Notes under the pieces: generated by a model
Told to the model about the DNA's origin: nothing
The model's database searches: none
Seen by the model: only the letters and a program-made list of their open reading frames with translations
In this document: piece after piece, positions 1-9,462 of the stretch
Layout of the letters: every line of letters starts with the position of its first letter
Numbering within the stretch: the first letter of the stretch is position 1
Made by a program: the position numbers and the translations under genes
DNA from: Thermomucor indicae-seudaticae
Lineage: Eukaryota; Mucoromycota; Mucoromycetes; Mucorales; Lichtheimiaceae
Length of the DNA: 35,394 bases
Reading direction: 5' to 3'
NCBI GenBank assembly: GCA_000787465.1
Contig: JSYX01000364.1
Location: forward strand, 1-35,394

Positions 1-541
1 AGCAAAATGACAAATGGACTGACTGCATATTCTGAATTCTCTTTGCTTATCTCTTCTCCGTAAATTCATTTTGTTTTCTCTGCGCAAAATCTTTTGTATA
101 TCACTGCAAAGTTTAGTTAAGAAACCTGTAATAAGAGTCGCACCAAAACAACCATCACTCTGGAACAAATTGTGTCGATATAATGTCTTGAGGATGCATT
201 TCTACAACAGGGCTTACAATATCTATAGACAAAACACAAGTCGAGAAGGGTAACGATTATCAGCCGCGTCAACACGCTAACGGGCCCGTAAGTGTCTTTA
301 TAGTCCAATAACTTACAACCTCTGCTGAGTTATGGCTTCTCCTGCAGAGAGGAGATGAATTAGCGAGAACACTAGAGTTTAGGAAATGATAGAGCCTGTA
401 AAATGCTATCGAACTCGCAACTACATATACATAGTATATTGTTGAGTAATATAACAAAAAGAGACAATAAAATTACATATCTTCAATCGACTAGTACATA
501 TCAATAATTTGGGAGGTAGGTTTTTTTTGTGGGGAAAGGAA
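1..541. other. Intergenic, no gene seen
   Basis: This stretch lies downstream of the minus-strand phosphate transporter. It is AT-rich, with only short overlapping open frames on both strands and no recognisable motif. A T-run at about 521-528 lies just beyond the transporter stop codon and probably belongs to its 3' untranslated region. Confidence 0.5.
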
Positions 542-2362
542 TTAGTAAGTTTCTTTCTCCATGGTTTCTTCTACAGTGTCGCAAGAGTTGGGACCCACTT
601 CGGTTTCACCAGCCAACTCTTCCAAGCTCTTGCCCTTGGTTTCAGGGATCAAGAATGACGAGAAGATACCAGTCAACATGAAGAAAGCGAAGACTTCGAG
701 CAAGTGGTTAATCCAGGCGTTCGTGCCACCAATATCCTTGAGCAAACCAAAGGCAACTTGGGAGATAATGGAGCCGACCTTGCCAGAAGCGGCAGAAATA
801 CCGTGAGCCGTTGATCTGTATCGCGTAGGGTAGCATTCACCAGGAACCACGAAGGTAGTAGTGTTGGGACCCCAGTTGAAGAATATTTGGGTGATGGTGT
901 AGAGGACAATGAAGAGAGCAACCGAGCAGTTGAGAATGGCATGGTAGCCGAAGCCAAGAATACAGAACATGACGGTGAGCATAACGAAACCCATGATTTG
1001 AATGGTCTTGCGTCCCATGTAATCAATGGTAAAGACGGAGATCCAGTAACCAGGAACTATACAAATGGTATATTTTAGTTTCAAAGCAGATGCTATTTTT
1101 ATCTTGGTTTATTACTTACCGGAACCCAAAAGGTTGATGATCAAGTTGCCGACGCAAGTACGGAAAATGGCACTATAAATGTCGTGTTAGAGGGACCTGC
1201 TGTTTGGGGCTTAGTACGATAAATAGGCACTTACGTGTAAGCATCAGATCCGCCAGCGAATCCAATGTTTTGCAGGACGATGGAGTTGTTCAAACCGAGA
1301 CCGTACCAGGCAATATCAAGGGCAAACCACGAGTAAGCAGTACCGAAGAGCATGGCAGCGTTGCGAGGCTTGCTAAAGTGGCGGCAGAAGTCAGACCAAG
1401 AAGCCTTGGGAGTCGAGGTCTCGACACGTGCAACAGCAACATTGTCACTGTAGTCACCAGCGGCGGCGCCATGTTCGATGAAGGCCTTGGCATCCCTGAT
1501 ACCCTTTTCGATCTTCTGTTCGACGTCCATGGTGTAGCGAGGGGTTTCGGGAATCGTGAGACGGTAGTAGAGGGCCACGGCGCCAGGCACAGCACCAAGA
1601 CCAATGACGATACGCCAGACATAGTCGAGGTTGGACTGGTCGGCTTGGATAGCGCTCTTGTAGGCAGCGGTGACAATGATACCCACAATACTCGCAGCAA
1701 CTTGGCCGAAACCTTGCATGGCAAAGACTGCAGACATCATGGCACCACGACGCTTGGTAGTCGCGAATTCAGACGTAATGACGGACGACAGAGGATAGTC
1801 ACCACCGATACCAATACCAACAACGATACGCCAGAAGGTGATAACAGCCCAGAAAGATGCGGCCGGACCGTTACCCGCCAGGGTCTGGCCAATGGTACCG
1901 ATAATGATAATCATGAGCTCCACACCGTACATGCGCTTACGACCAATACGATCAGCAAGATAACCAAACAAAAGCTGTCCAATGACCGTGCCAACAGAAC
2001 AAGAGACCTTGATCGCCGTGTCGACATTGTGTGGTGTGGTGTTTTTGGAGTCAGCCCAGTAGACGTATCCAATCATGGTGGACACCAGGTTGATGGCGAA
2101 AATGTCATATGCATCAGTGAAGAAACCGATACCGGATACAATACAAGCGCGAATGTGGAACCAGCCAAACTTAGCATCGTCAAACTGCCAAAAGTACGCA
2201 ATAATAAGAGACTCTCTTCAACTATGACCAAAGCGTAGATAAGTGTCTAAATACCTCAGCTAGAGCACGACGACGGCGCTCAATGGGATTCAGCGTATAG
2301 CTGTCATCGTGAAAGGATCCTGAGGCTCCAGTAGTAGCCATTGCCGCTTCTTCTTTTTGCAT
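542..2362 (-). CDS. PHO84: High-affinity inorganic phosphate:H+ symporter (PHO84-like, MFS)
   Basis: Plasma-membrane phosphate transporter of the major facilitator superfamily, PHS family. Exons in transcript order are 2362-2255, 2184-1235, 1172-1120 and 1056-542, giving 541 aa (yeast Pho84 is 587). All three introns are GT-AG and the frame closes. The translation has the family N-terminus (LNPIERRRRALAE then FDDAKFGWFH), the MFS loop motif GYLADRIGRKRMYG, the phosphate-symporter signature GIGIGGDYPLSSVITSE, and the C-terminal half motif VPGECYPTRYRSTAHG. Hydrophobic segments fit 12 TM helices with a central hydrophilic loop. The start was chosen at the first ATG (MQKEEAAMATT); the second Met at codon 8 is also possible. 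A TATA box and a PHO4-like CACGTT site lie just upstream. This is a confident assignment; substrate affinity is inferred from the family. Confidence 0.95.
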
Positions 2363-2988
2363 TGAAAGTAAAGAGAAAGGAAGGAGGGAGAGAGAAAGGA
2401 AGAAGACGGGTTTACTTGATCGGATCCAAAGAGCCGTGAAACCCTTTTTATATAGGCGGCCCCACCGAAAAACGTGGGTGGGCCTTTTTTTTATCCGACA
2501 GTGGCAAAATTTACCAAGCCCAGGTCAGATCCAGAAAGGGCAAGAAACGATCGCCTATCGTTTGAAGCATGTGCTCGACCCTTGTACCCTGCTCCAACAT
2601 CTCATATCACCATGCCACACCCAACAATGGAGGTTTAAAATTTGAGCCAATCGATAGCGCTGCCCAGTGCACGCCCAATCTCCAGTGAAACCATCCCGGC
2701 AAAAGAAAATTTACGTAAAAAGGATATGAAAGCTCAGCCCACCTTCGCATTGTGTTCCGTGGCAGAGTAATAGGAAACTTTCGACGTGTGCTGCTTATTA
2801 GAAACAAACGCCGTATTGTTTCACCACGTGCCATCTCGTTTCCTTTGCTTCTTTGATCTCTTGATCTTGTTATGCTGCCCTTGCGTCAGATCAAGAGCAT
2901 CAGGTTACACATTGTCACCTGAAAAAGCAACCTTGCATGTCTCTCTCTCCTGCGTCTTCTACGCAGCAGTAAGCTTTATTTTGTACAT
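2363..2988. other. Intergenic between TPI and the phosphate transporter
   Basis: This holds the transporter promoter (TATA and CACGTT at 2445-2476, CACGTG at 2825-2830) and the 3' end of the TPI transcription unit. An AATAAA poly(A) signal on the minus strand at 2980-2975 lies only about 9 nt after the TPI stop. No convincing gene was seen; the short ORFs have no recognisable features. Confidence 0.5.
2445..2476 (-). promoter_or_regulatory. Phosphate transporter promoter: TATA box and PHO4-like CACGTT
   Basis: Read on the minus strand, TATATAAAAA lies at 2454-2445, about 85 bp before the transporter ATG. The sequence CCACGTTTTT sits about 20 bp further upstream (core CACGTT at 2476-2471). 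In yeast, Pho4 binds CACGTG and CACGTT when phosphate is low, so this layout suggests phosphate-regulated expression. The link to Pho4 is inference by analogy. A second, perfect CACGTG lies at 2825-2830. Confidence 0.5.
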
Positions 2989-4063
<1,075 letters not shown>

Positions 4064-4124
4064 CTGAATCATTAACATTAGAAGCGCCCCTTTCCTTGAC
4101 GTTTGTCACACGCCCCATACTTAC
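4064..4124 (-). other. Putative 5'-UTR intron of TPI
   Basis: On the minus strand a consensus donor GTAAGTAT starts at 4124 and an acceptor TTCAG ends at 4064, immediately before the TPI ATG at 4063. The 61-nt length matches the coding introns in this window. The start codon would therefore be the first three bases of its exon. This is seen as a signal only; transcription is inferred. Confidence 0.6.
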
Positions 4125-4681
4125 TTTTGCTATGTAGAAGGAAAAGGATAGAGTGAACAAAGAAAAAGAGATCAAGTTTCGGGAGATCCACGCGTTTTAC
4201 GAACACCGTCACGTACCAAGATGCCACTAGCTAGCAACTGGCATCTGGTTGAATAGGAAAACCATGTTGCTTATGTTCCATAAAGTATGGGATCGAGTTT
4301 GCTGGCTTATTTTCTACACCTCCTGCCGAATGGATAGCGGTAAACATTTCGTGAGGACAGCACGTTTTCTTGTTTTGTTTACTAACTCTGGCAGATTTCT
4401 ACAAATACTCTTTAAATGGTTAGAGCTTAAGCTAGGGAAGACCCCATGGTGTTGTATATCATCATAGATGCATCCAGATGCGCGCTATTTTAAATAGGTA
4501 ATAGCAGACTATACCTTCCATACGCAAACTCTTCATGTATTTCTTCCGAAAGGGGAAAGAAAAATATACAGCAGACAAAAAGGGGCAATCAAGATATAAT
4601 ACGACCCTCATTTGATATGCTTCTTTGTCCGTGCAAAGAAGGCCTTCTAATGCGCATATAATGAATGATAAGGGAAAGGAC
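4125..4681. other. Intergenic, TPI promoter side
   Basis: This region is upstream of TPI and downstream of a zinc-finger gene in the same orientation. The minus strand next to TPI is pyrimidine-rich at about 4135-4175, as is common for strongly expressed fungal leaders. A plus-strand ORF at 4249-4467 has no recognisable features and is judged spurious. Confidence 0.4.
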
Positions 4682-5383
4682 TCAGAGACAGGCGCATGGA
4701 TGATGATGATGCGAATAAGCTTGCTTAGTAAAACTTTGAAGATGACTAAGTGCCTGGAGTGCTTCCAGTTCGTCTTTGGTCAATGATGACAGGGGTTCAA
4801 CGACAGGATTGCACAGATAAGCAATTGATAGACGCCGTGGATTCCTCTTGGGTGACCTTCCTCGACAATTATTCAATGCGACTGGTGGGGTACGACTTCC
4901 TGCCTTATTACTGTGATCTGCTTCGCCTGTCTGGAGTGATAGACATGAGTTGTTGACTGATAAGGAATTTTGGCGTCGCCTGCTTCGTCTTTGACGCGTC
5001 GCTGGCGGACTCTGGTGCGTTCGATGCGTCTGCGTGTGTTGCATCATGTTATCAAAGCGACTAAACTTCTTGTTGCATTCTGGTACGATGCACTTGAAAG
5101 GTTTCTAGAACGTAAAAGAATACAAGGTGTCTATTGAATTAATGTCATGAAATTGACACGGGAACCTTACTTCACCAGTATGTTTTCTTCAAGCAGCAAA
5201 GGGACGAAGGATTTCAGTAACCATCATGAAAATTTGGTTCATGTGCTTCTTTGCTTACCGTGCGTGTCGAGTCAGATGCTCGCTTCGTGTAAAGACCATG
5301 TTACAGTCTCCGTAGCCTTTACACTGAAACAGTTTCGGCTTGCCGCTGCTGGCACTGTTACGTCTTGAACGTTGTGGAGGCAT
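4682..5383 (-). CDS. Two-finger C2H2 zinc-finger protein, putative transcription factor
   Basis: Predicted nuclear DNA-binding protein of 187 aa from three exons: 5383-5259, 5186-5171 and 5104-4682. A basic N-terminus (PPQRSRRNSASSGK) leads into finger 1 (FQCKGYGDCNMVFTRSEHL... RH), the linker KHTGEKPF and finger 2 (CIVPECNKKFSRFDNMMQH). The remainder is Arg/Ser/Gln-rich and ends with RRLSIAYLCNP and LTKDELEALQAL, a tail resembling fungal stress-type C2H2 factors, and then a His run. The middle exon is only 16 nt and codes the finger linker; both flanking introns are GT-AG. The start was taken at the Met just before the basic stretch, since upstream in-frame codons look like leader. Target genes are unknown. 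Confidence 0.8.
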
Positions 5384-5646
5384 GTGAAAAAAGCAAAAGA
5401 TAGAGAAGAGAAAAACAAAGAACACGAACTGTTCCTTTTTAACCTTTTGGGGTGCAAGGCTAAAAAGGAGAGAGTTATGGCATTGATAGCCGGGTCTTTG
5501 AGTGGGCGTGGGATCACGCCAAACGACTTCAATCACACAAACACAAAGAGAAGAAAGTTAGGGGCCCAGACCAACCCATTTTCCTTTTTCCCAATGTACG
5601 CAGTCGATAACAGTGCAATAATTTGATAAAGCTTAGGAAACTATCA

Positions 5647-6741
5647 TTAAACCTCTTCCATTTCTCCCATAACCATGTAATCATATCTTTGCCGTCTGTA
5701 ACCATGGTTAGCATGTACATTAATTGGCATAATGGGAAACCCCACTTACTGTGTTGGGTCATCCACATCCTCATCTTCATATACATCCACAACTTCGTCC
5801 TCGTTCTGTATTGGTGCGTTCGTGCTACTATTATCACCATAAAATTAGCCATAAGACAGACAAATGCTTACTGTCTATCTACCAACCTCTGGCTCTTTAC
5901 CGAGAAAAATAACATGCGTTTCAATTTGCGGTTAAAGAAGAAGTAGTTCATAGACCATCTACATCATAGAAAAACATCAGGAGACACGACACATTTATCG
6001 ATTCATTCTTTCCGTTAGTGACTTACAGGAAGCCTTCTTCGTCATCGTTCATTGGATCGTCGTCTGCATCTGGATTGTAGCTATATACATCACACTCGTT
6101 CAATTCCACAACATCGTCAAGAACGTCCCACAATCTATTCTTTTTTTTTTTCAATGAAAGCAATTATAAATAAGCGCGATACTGATATATATATGTATAT
6201 ACGCTGTATATATCAGCAAATAAATGTCATCTTCCACGTACCGATACTCGTTCACTATAAAATCATTCCCCAAGTTGAATAAAGTAGTATTCACAGAGTT
6301 AATAACGAGATCCAATGATGGCTGCTTGCTGAACTGGTCCGGCCGTACATCGCTAAAGTCGTGTTCTGGAAAGGATGCATTCAGCGTCGCTAGGAGATAA
6401 AAGAATGTTTTCCGCGGTGCAGACTCGTCCAGACGACCGAAAGGCGATACGATTTGTAGTTCGTCAGGCGATACTGACCCTGCAGTCAAGTCCGTGCCGT
6501 TGTTGTGATTATTGTATTTGTGCTCCAACTGTTTGAACAGCTTCTTGTCGGATCCCGCTGATTTACCTATCCATCTCCCCATTCTTGAGCCAACTCAATA
6601 ATAGCAAAGGAGGAGGTATGGAATGAGTGAGGAAAACTTACAAGAATAGGCCTCAACACGACCTGTCAAAATGCATTCAGCGGTCTCCCATCGAAAGACT
6701 GAATTAAGTGCTTCGAGTTGACTGATTTCGAGAAACTTCAT
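5647..6741 (-). CDS. MAF1: MAF1, repressor of RNA polymerase III
   Basis: Nutrient- and TOR-responsive repressor of tRNA and 5S gene transcription. Six exons: 6741-6642, 6566-6242, 6134-6027, 5958-5872, 5827-5750 and 5695-5647, giving 248 aa. Family blocks are in order: the N-terminal MKFLEISQLEALNS and EAYSCKSAGSDKKL, the middle SAPRKTFFYLLATLNASF and INSVNTTLF, CDVYSYNPDADDDP, and the C-terminal WSMNYFFFNRKLKRMLFF. An acidic tail (DEVVDVYEDEDVDD) follows. Met at 6741 was chosen over an upstream in-frame Met because the family starts MKFLE. The last intron is inferred from a GTAAGT donor and a GCTAAC branch point; without it the protein would stop at 5746 (233 aa). The acceptor of exon 5 is a TAGTAG tandem, so one residue may vary. 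Confidence 0.93.
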
Positions 6742-7000
6742 GAAGAGAAGACACTTGATGAAGTCCTTAATGAAGGGGGCGCCCAAGGCACTCCAGAGCC
6801 ATTCAAGCAGCGGGATTAGGATCAGCTGCACAGTGATTGGCCAATAATAGGTTCTGTCTCAGTTTCATGCCGATCCAACACCGTCGAGAGCTTCGCTGTG
6901 TGGACCGCCAAACAGCACAGACCGTTCTTCCTCCTTTATGCACTAAAACAAATATATACAGAAGTAAACTAAAGGACGATTAATTTTAGGTAAAACTAAA
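6742..7000. other. MAF1 upstream region
   Basis: A short intergenic gap between MAF1 and the next minus-strand gene. An in-frame extension of MAF1 runs up to 6831 but does not match the family, so the region is treated as leader and promoter. No other element was recognised. Confidence 0.4.
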
Positions 7001-7842
7001 CTACATCTTATTCGGTAGAGGATCCATAGGAACCACGACTGATTGCAGTGGCTCTTGATATCGTGGTCTCGTCGACAGACTATTTGAATCAATGACGACA
7101 CGGATTCTGGCATTTAATGCTTTGAGGTTGTACCGAACTGTTGGTCGTGGTTGATGTTCGGTTAGCGCTGCAGGGTTCGGTGTAGGTGGGGTCGCCGTAT
7201 ATAATTTTTGCGTCGGTGGATTGGTAAACGTTGTTGAGACTAAGGGTGTTGAGGGTAGCACAGGACTCTCAGGTAGTATGGACGATGATGATGACGATGA
7301 AGAGGACGATGAAGAGACGGATGCAGCTTTTGGAGGTCGACTGGTATTGTTCTCAGAGGTTACCACAAAACCTACAAAGGAGACAGTTAAAGGCGGTACA
7401 ACCTCCCACGCAATTTTCCATTACCTCTTTGTTTCGGCCCCTCAACCACTTGACATCTCTTCACTGTTTCCTTTTCCCAGCTGGCTGTCAATCTTCCTTT
7501 GACGCGTTCTTTCTCCTCGCTTAGAGGGCCTTTGGGTCGACCTGCACGAATATATTCTTCCTTGTAGTCCATTATGAATTTCTGCACTTCTTTATCTTCA
7601 AGCACCTTCTTCTCCCAATCGCTGCCATGAGAAGCATGATTCTTTAGCCCTTGCAGGCACTGACGAAACGATTTGTAGCCATTGGTCTTTTTCTTCGCTT
7701 TCAGGTACTTCAATAGCTTGGCCTTGGTTATGGGAAACGGTGGCTCGGCAAAGTATTGTATTGCAAAGCGTTCATACTTTTTCAAATTATTGAGTGCATT
7801 CTTCCCTCCTCTTTGATTTTCTTCCTCTTCATTCGCGATCAT
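7001..7842 (-). CDS. Unrecognised protein with recombinase-like N-terminal domain and poly-Ser tract
   Basis: 262 aa from two exons, 7842-7425 and 7371-7001 (intron 53 nt, GT-AG). After an acidic start (MIANEEEENQ), residues about 20-85 form a helical block: KYERFAIQYFAEPPFPITK, then KLLKYLKAKK, SFRQCLQGLKNH and DKEVQKFI. The spacing resembles the SAM-like core-binding domain of tyrosine recombinases such as Cryptons, but no catalytic R-H-R-Y domain follows. A basic AT-hook-like AGRPKGP comes next, then a run of about 12 Ser and a Pro/Thr-rich tail. A possible domesticated DNA-binding protein; that reading is inference. A pyrimidine tract and CAG just before the ATG (about 7856-7867) could be an acceptor, so an upstream exon is possible. 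Confidence 0.6.
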
Positions 7843-8473
7843 CTTTTGCCTTGTCCTGAAAAAAAAGACAAAATTGGAATGCGGCTTTGGAATGAACCAG
7901 AAATTAATTAAGCCGCCCATGGCTTTTCATTTTCAGCGCATATGCACCGCGTAGCCTCCAGCAACGGTTTTCGAGCTAATTCAATATTACACTTATAACT
8001 GGCAAGCACTATCAATATCCCCAACATTATATTATCAGTCTGTTGGTTGAAGACCGACAGGAAAGCTGTGATATCCGCGAAATAGGCCCATCTAGCTACA
8101 TTGACTGCAATCATCAGGGGATGTTGCTTAAAGGATACATAATTGTGTTGCGAGGTACGGCTAGGAAGCTGCTGCCGGTTTCCTAAGTGTACGTCCGATC
8201 TATGAGGTATTATAAAACGGCAAAGAACACATGCAGTGTAGCATCATAGCGGATTTACGAAGGTTGCCATATCGATGCCCAAGGCATCATTGCGCTGCGC
8301 GCTGCAGGAAGAAACACCATACTGCAAATTCCATACATAAGCTCCTATAACACCTTTCTTAAAGAAATGCTCCTTAAGGATCATCCTGACGACTTGACTC
8401 GCAATTGCAGTACCGCACGAGACAGTGTCCCGCGCTCACGGCGAAAAAGCCCAGTTATCATTTTCCTTTTAGA
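7843..8473. other. Intergenic, 3' side of U2 copy A
   Basis: No assignable gene. A minus-strand frame at 8114-7908 codes 68 residues with a hydrophobic middle (IMLGILIVLASYKC) and could be an upstream exon of the gene at 7001-7842, but no splice pair joins them cleanly. The rest shows only short frames. Confidence 0.35.
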
Positions 8474-8669
8474 TTATGTCGGCATCACACAGCTAGGCAG
8501 TGTCGGGCTGTGGATACCAGTGGTCTCGCCGATGGGCAAGCCAGAGCGGCAAAGACCTAGCGGAAAAGGTTAGTGTAACAACAAGTCGAACAAACGGTTC
8601 GACATTATAGTTGTTAGAATATAAAGAACAGATACTACACTTGATCTTAGCCAAAAGGCCTGAGAGGAT
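8474..8669 (-). ncRNA. RNU2: U2 spliceosomal snRNA, copy A
   Basis: The RNA component of the U2 snRNP, which pairs with the intron branch point. On the minus strand the 5' end reads ATCCTCTCAGGCC, then TTTTGGCTAAGATCAAG, then TGTAGTATCTGTTCTT, matching the near-universal U2 5' region, including stem I (GGCC/TTTTGGCT) and the GTAGTA branch-recognition element. Downstream lie a short stem-IIa-like hairpin, a 7-bp hairpin GTCGAAC/GTTCGAC, and a 3' stem GGTATC-CACAGC / GCTGTG-T-GATGCC (stem IV-like). The 5' end is set by homology. The 3' end is approximate, placed a few bases after the last stem. A TATA-like box lies about 32 bp upstream. Confidence 0.93.
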
Positions 8670-8700
8670 GCTGTTCACAAAGTCCCCAAGATGGCCGCCC

Positions 8701-8706
8701 TTTTAT
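8701..8706 (-). promoter_or_regulatory. TATA-like box of U2 copy A
   Basis: On the minus strand CATAAAAGGG covers this site. The ATAAAA core lies 32-37 bp upstream of the inferred U2 5' end. The same motif at the same distance precedes the divergent U2 copy, which supports a promoter role. Confidence 0.55.
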
Positions 8707-8923
8707 GCCTTTTGGTGCCAAGGCATACACCAATTGTAATACTATATGCAATGAGCAATCAAGAAAGAGTGTCAGGAAGTCGGTTCATTGGTGCTTGTAC
8801 ATATTCATGGCGGATACTGAAGAGGCGCAGCTTATGTGTACAGCAATGACATTGCTCTAATATACTTCGTCATTGGACTTTGGATGCGAAATTGCATTGG
8901 TGAGCACACCTTGGCAGCAAAAA

Positions 8924-8933
8924 TTATAAAAAG
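8924..8933 (+). promoter_or_regulatory. TATA-like box of U2 copy B
   Basis: TTATAAAAAG ends about 28 bp before the inferred 5' end of the plus-strand U2 copy. It matches the ATAAAA(A)GG box in front of copy A. The two genes share one intergenic region of 291 bp. Confidence 0.55.
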
Positions 8934-8960
8934 GACAAGCATTTTCGTCTATGAAACGGC

Positions 8961-9156
8961 ATCCTTTCAGGCCTTTTGGCTAAGATCGAGTGTAGTATCT
9001 GTTCTTTGTAGTGTTTAACAACTATAATATCGAACCGCTTGTTCGACTTGTTGTTATACTAATCGTTCCCACCAAGTCTTTGCCGCTCTGGCTTGCCCAT
9101 CAGCGAAACCATTGGTGTCCACAGCTCGACATTACCAGCTGTGTGATGCCGACATA
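8961..9156 (+). ncRNA. RNU2: U2 spliceosomal snRNA, copy B (variant)
   Basis: A second U2 gene, head-to-head with copy A. The 5' part keeps GGCCTTTTGGCTAAGATC and the GTAGTA branch-recognition element, but has G instead of A at RNA position 28 (window 8988; GATCGAG, canonical GATCAAG). A stem-IIa-like hairpin TTGTAGT/ACTATAA, hairpin TCGAAC/GTTCGA, and 3' stem GGTGTC-CACAGC / GCTGTG-T-GATGCC are preserved. In the last stem, T-A and A-T changes become wobble pairs, consistent with selection on structure. The segment where an Sm site is expected reads AATCGTTCCC against AACCTTTTCC in copy A, so assembly competence is less sure. The 3' end is approximate. Confidence 0.88.
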
Positions 9157-9462
9157 ATCCTGATAAAAAGAAAATGACAAAGATAGCCTTTCCCTATTGG
9201 ACTTTGGAGCTTGTTCAGAACATCATCTAGTAGTAGAATATCCATTCTGAGTGCTGCTAATGAGGTTCATATCGTCAGGATCGATAAATGACCGAAAAAT
9301 TAGCGATTTGTCGCGCTAATCGATTTAGCTTTGGTTATCAGATCTCTAGCATGGACGTGTGTGAAAAGAAAAGCCAGTGAAACGCGTAGAATTTCCGAGC
9401 TTACAAAAAGCCCGAGGCGTGCGTGCGTGTCTTTCTGAACGCTCATTTCCCTTGTAACGTTA
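9157..9462. other. Intergenic, U2 copy B to aldo/keto reductase
   Basis: Contains the 3' flank of U2 copy B and the promoter of the aldo/keto reductase. No gene or clear regulatory motif was recognised. Confidence 0.4.

Noticed and set aside
1204..2238. 344-codon open frame on the plus strand
   Set aside because: It is exactly antisense to exons 2-3 of the phosphate transporter, whose family motifs and splice sites are clear; the frame is a shadow.
6185..6215. TA-rich dinucleotide stretch as a possible repeat element
   Set aside because: It lies inside MAF1 intron 2 and is only a short imperfect microsatellite.
7221..7502. Plus-strand acidic frame with an Asp run
   Set aside because: The Asp run is the complement of the poly-Ser tract of the minus-strand gene at 7001-7842.
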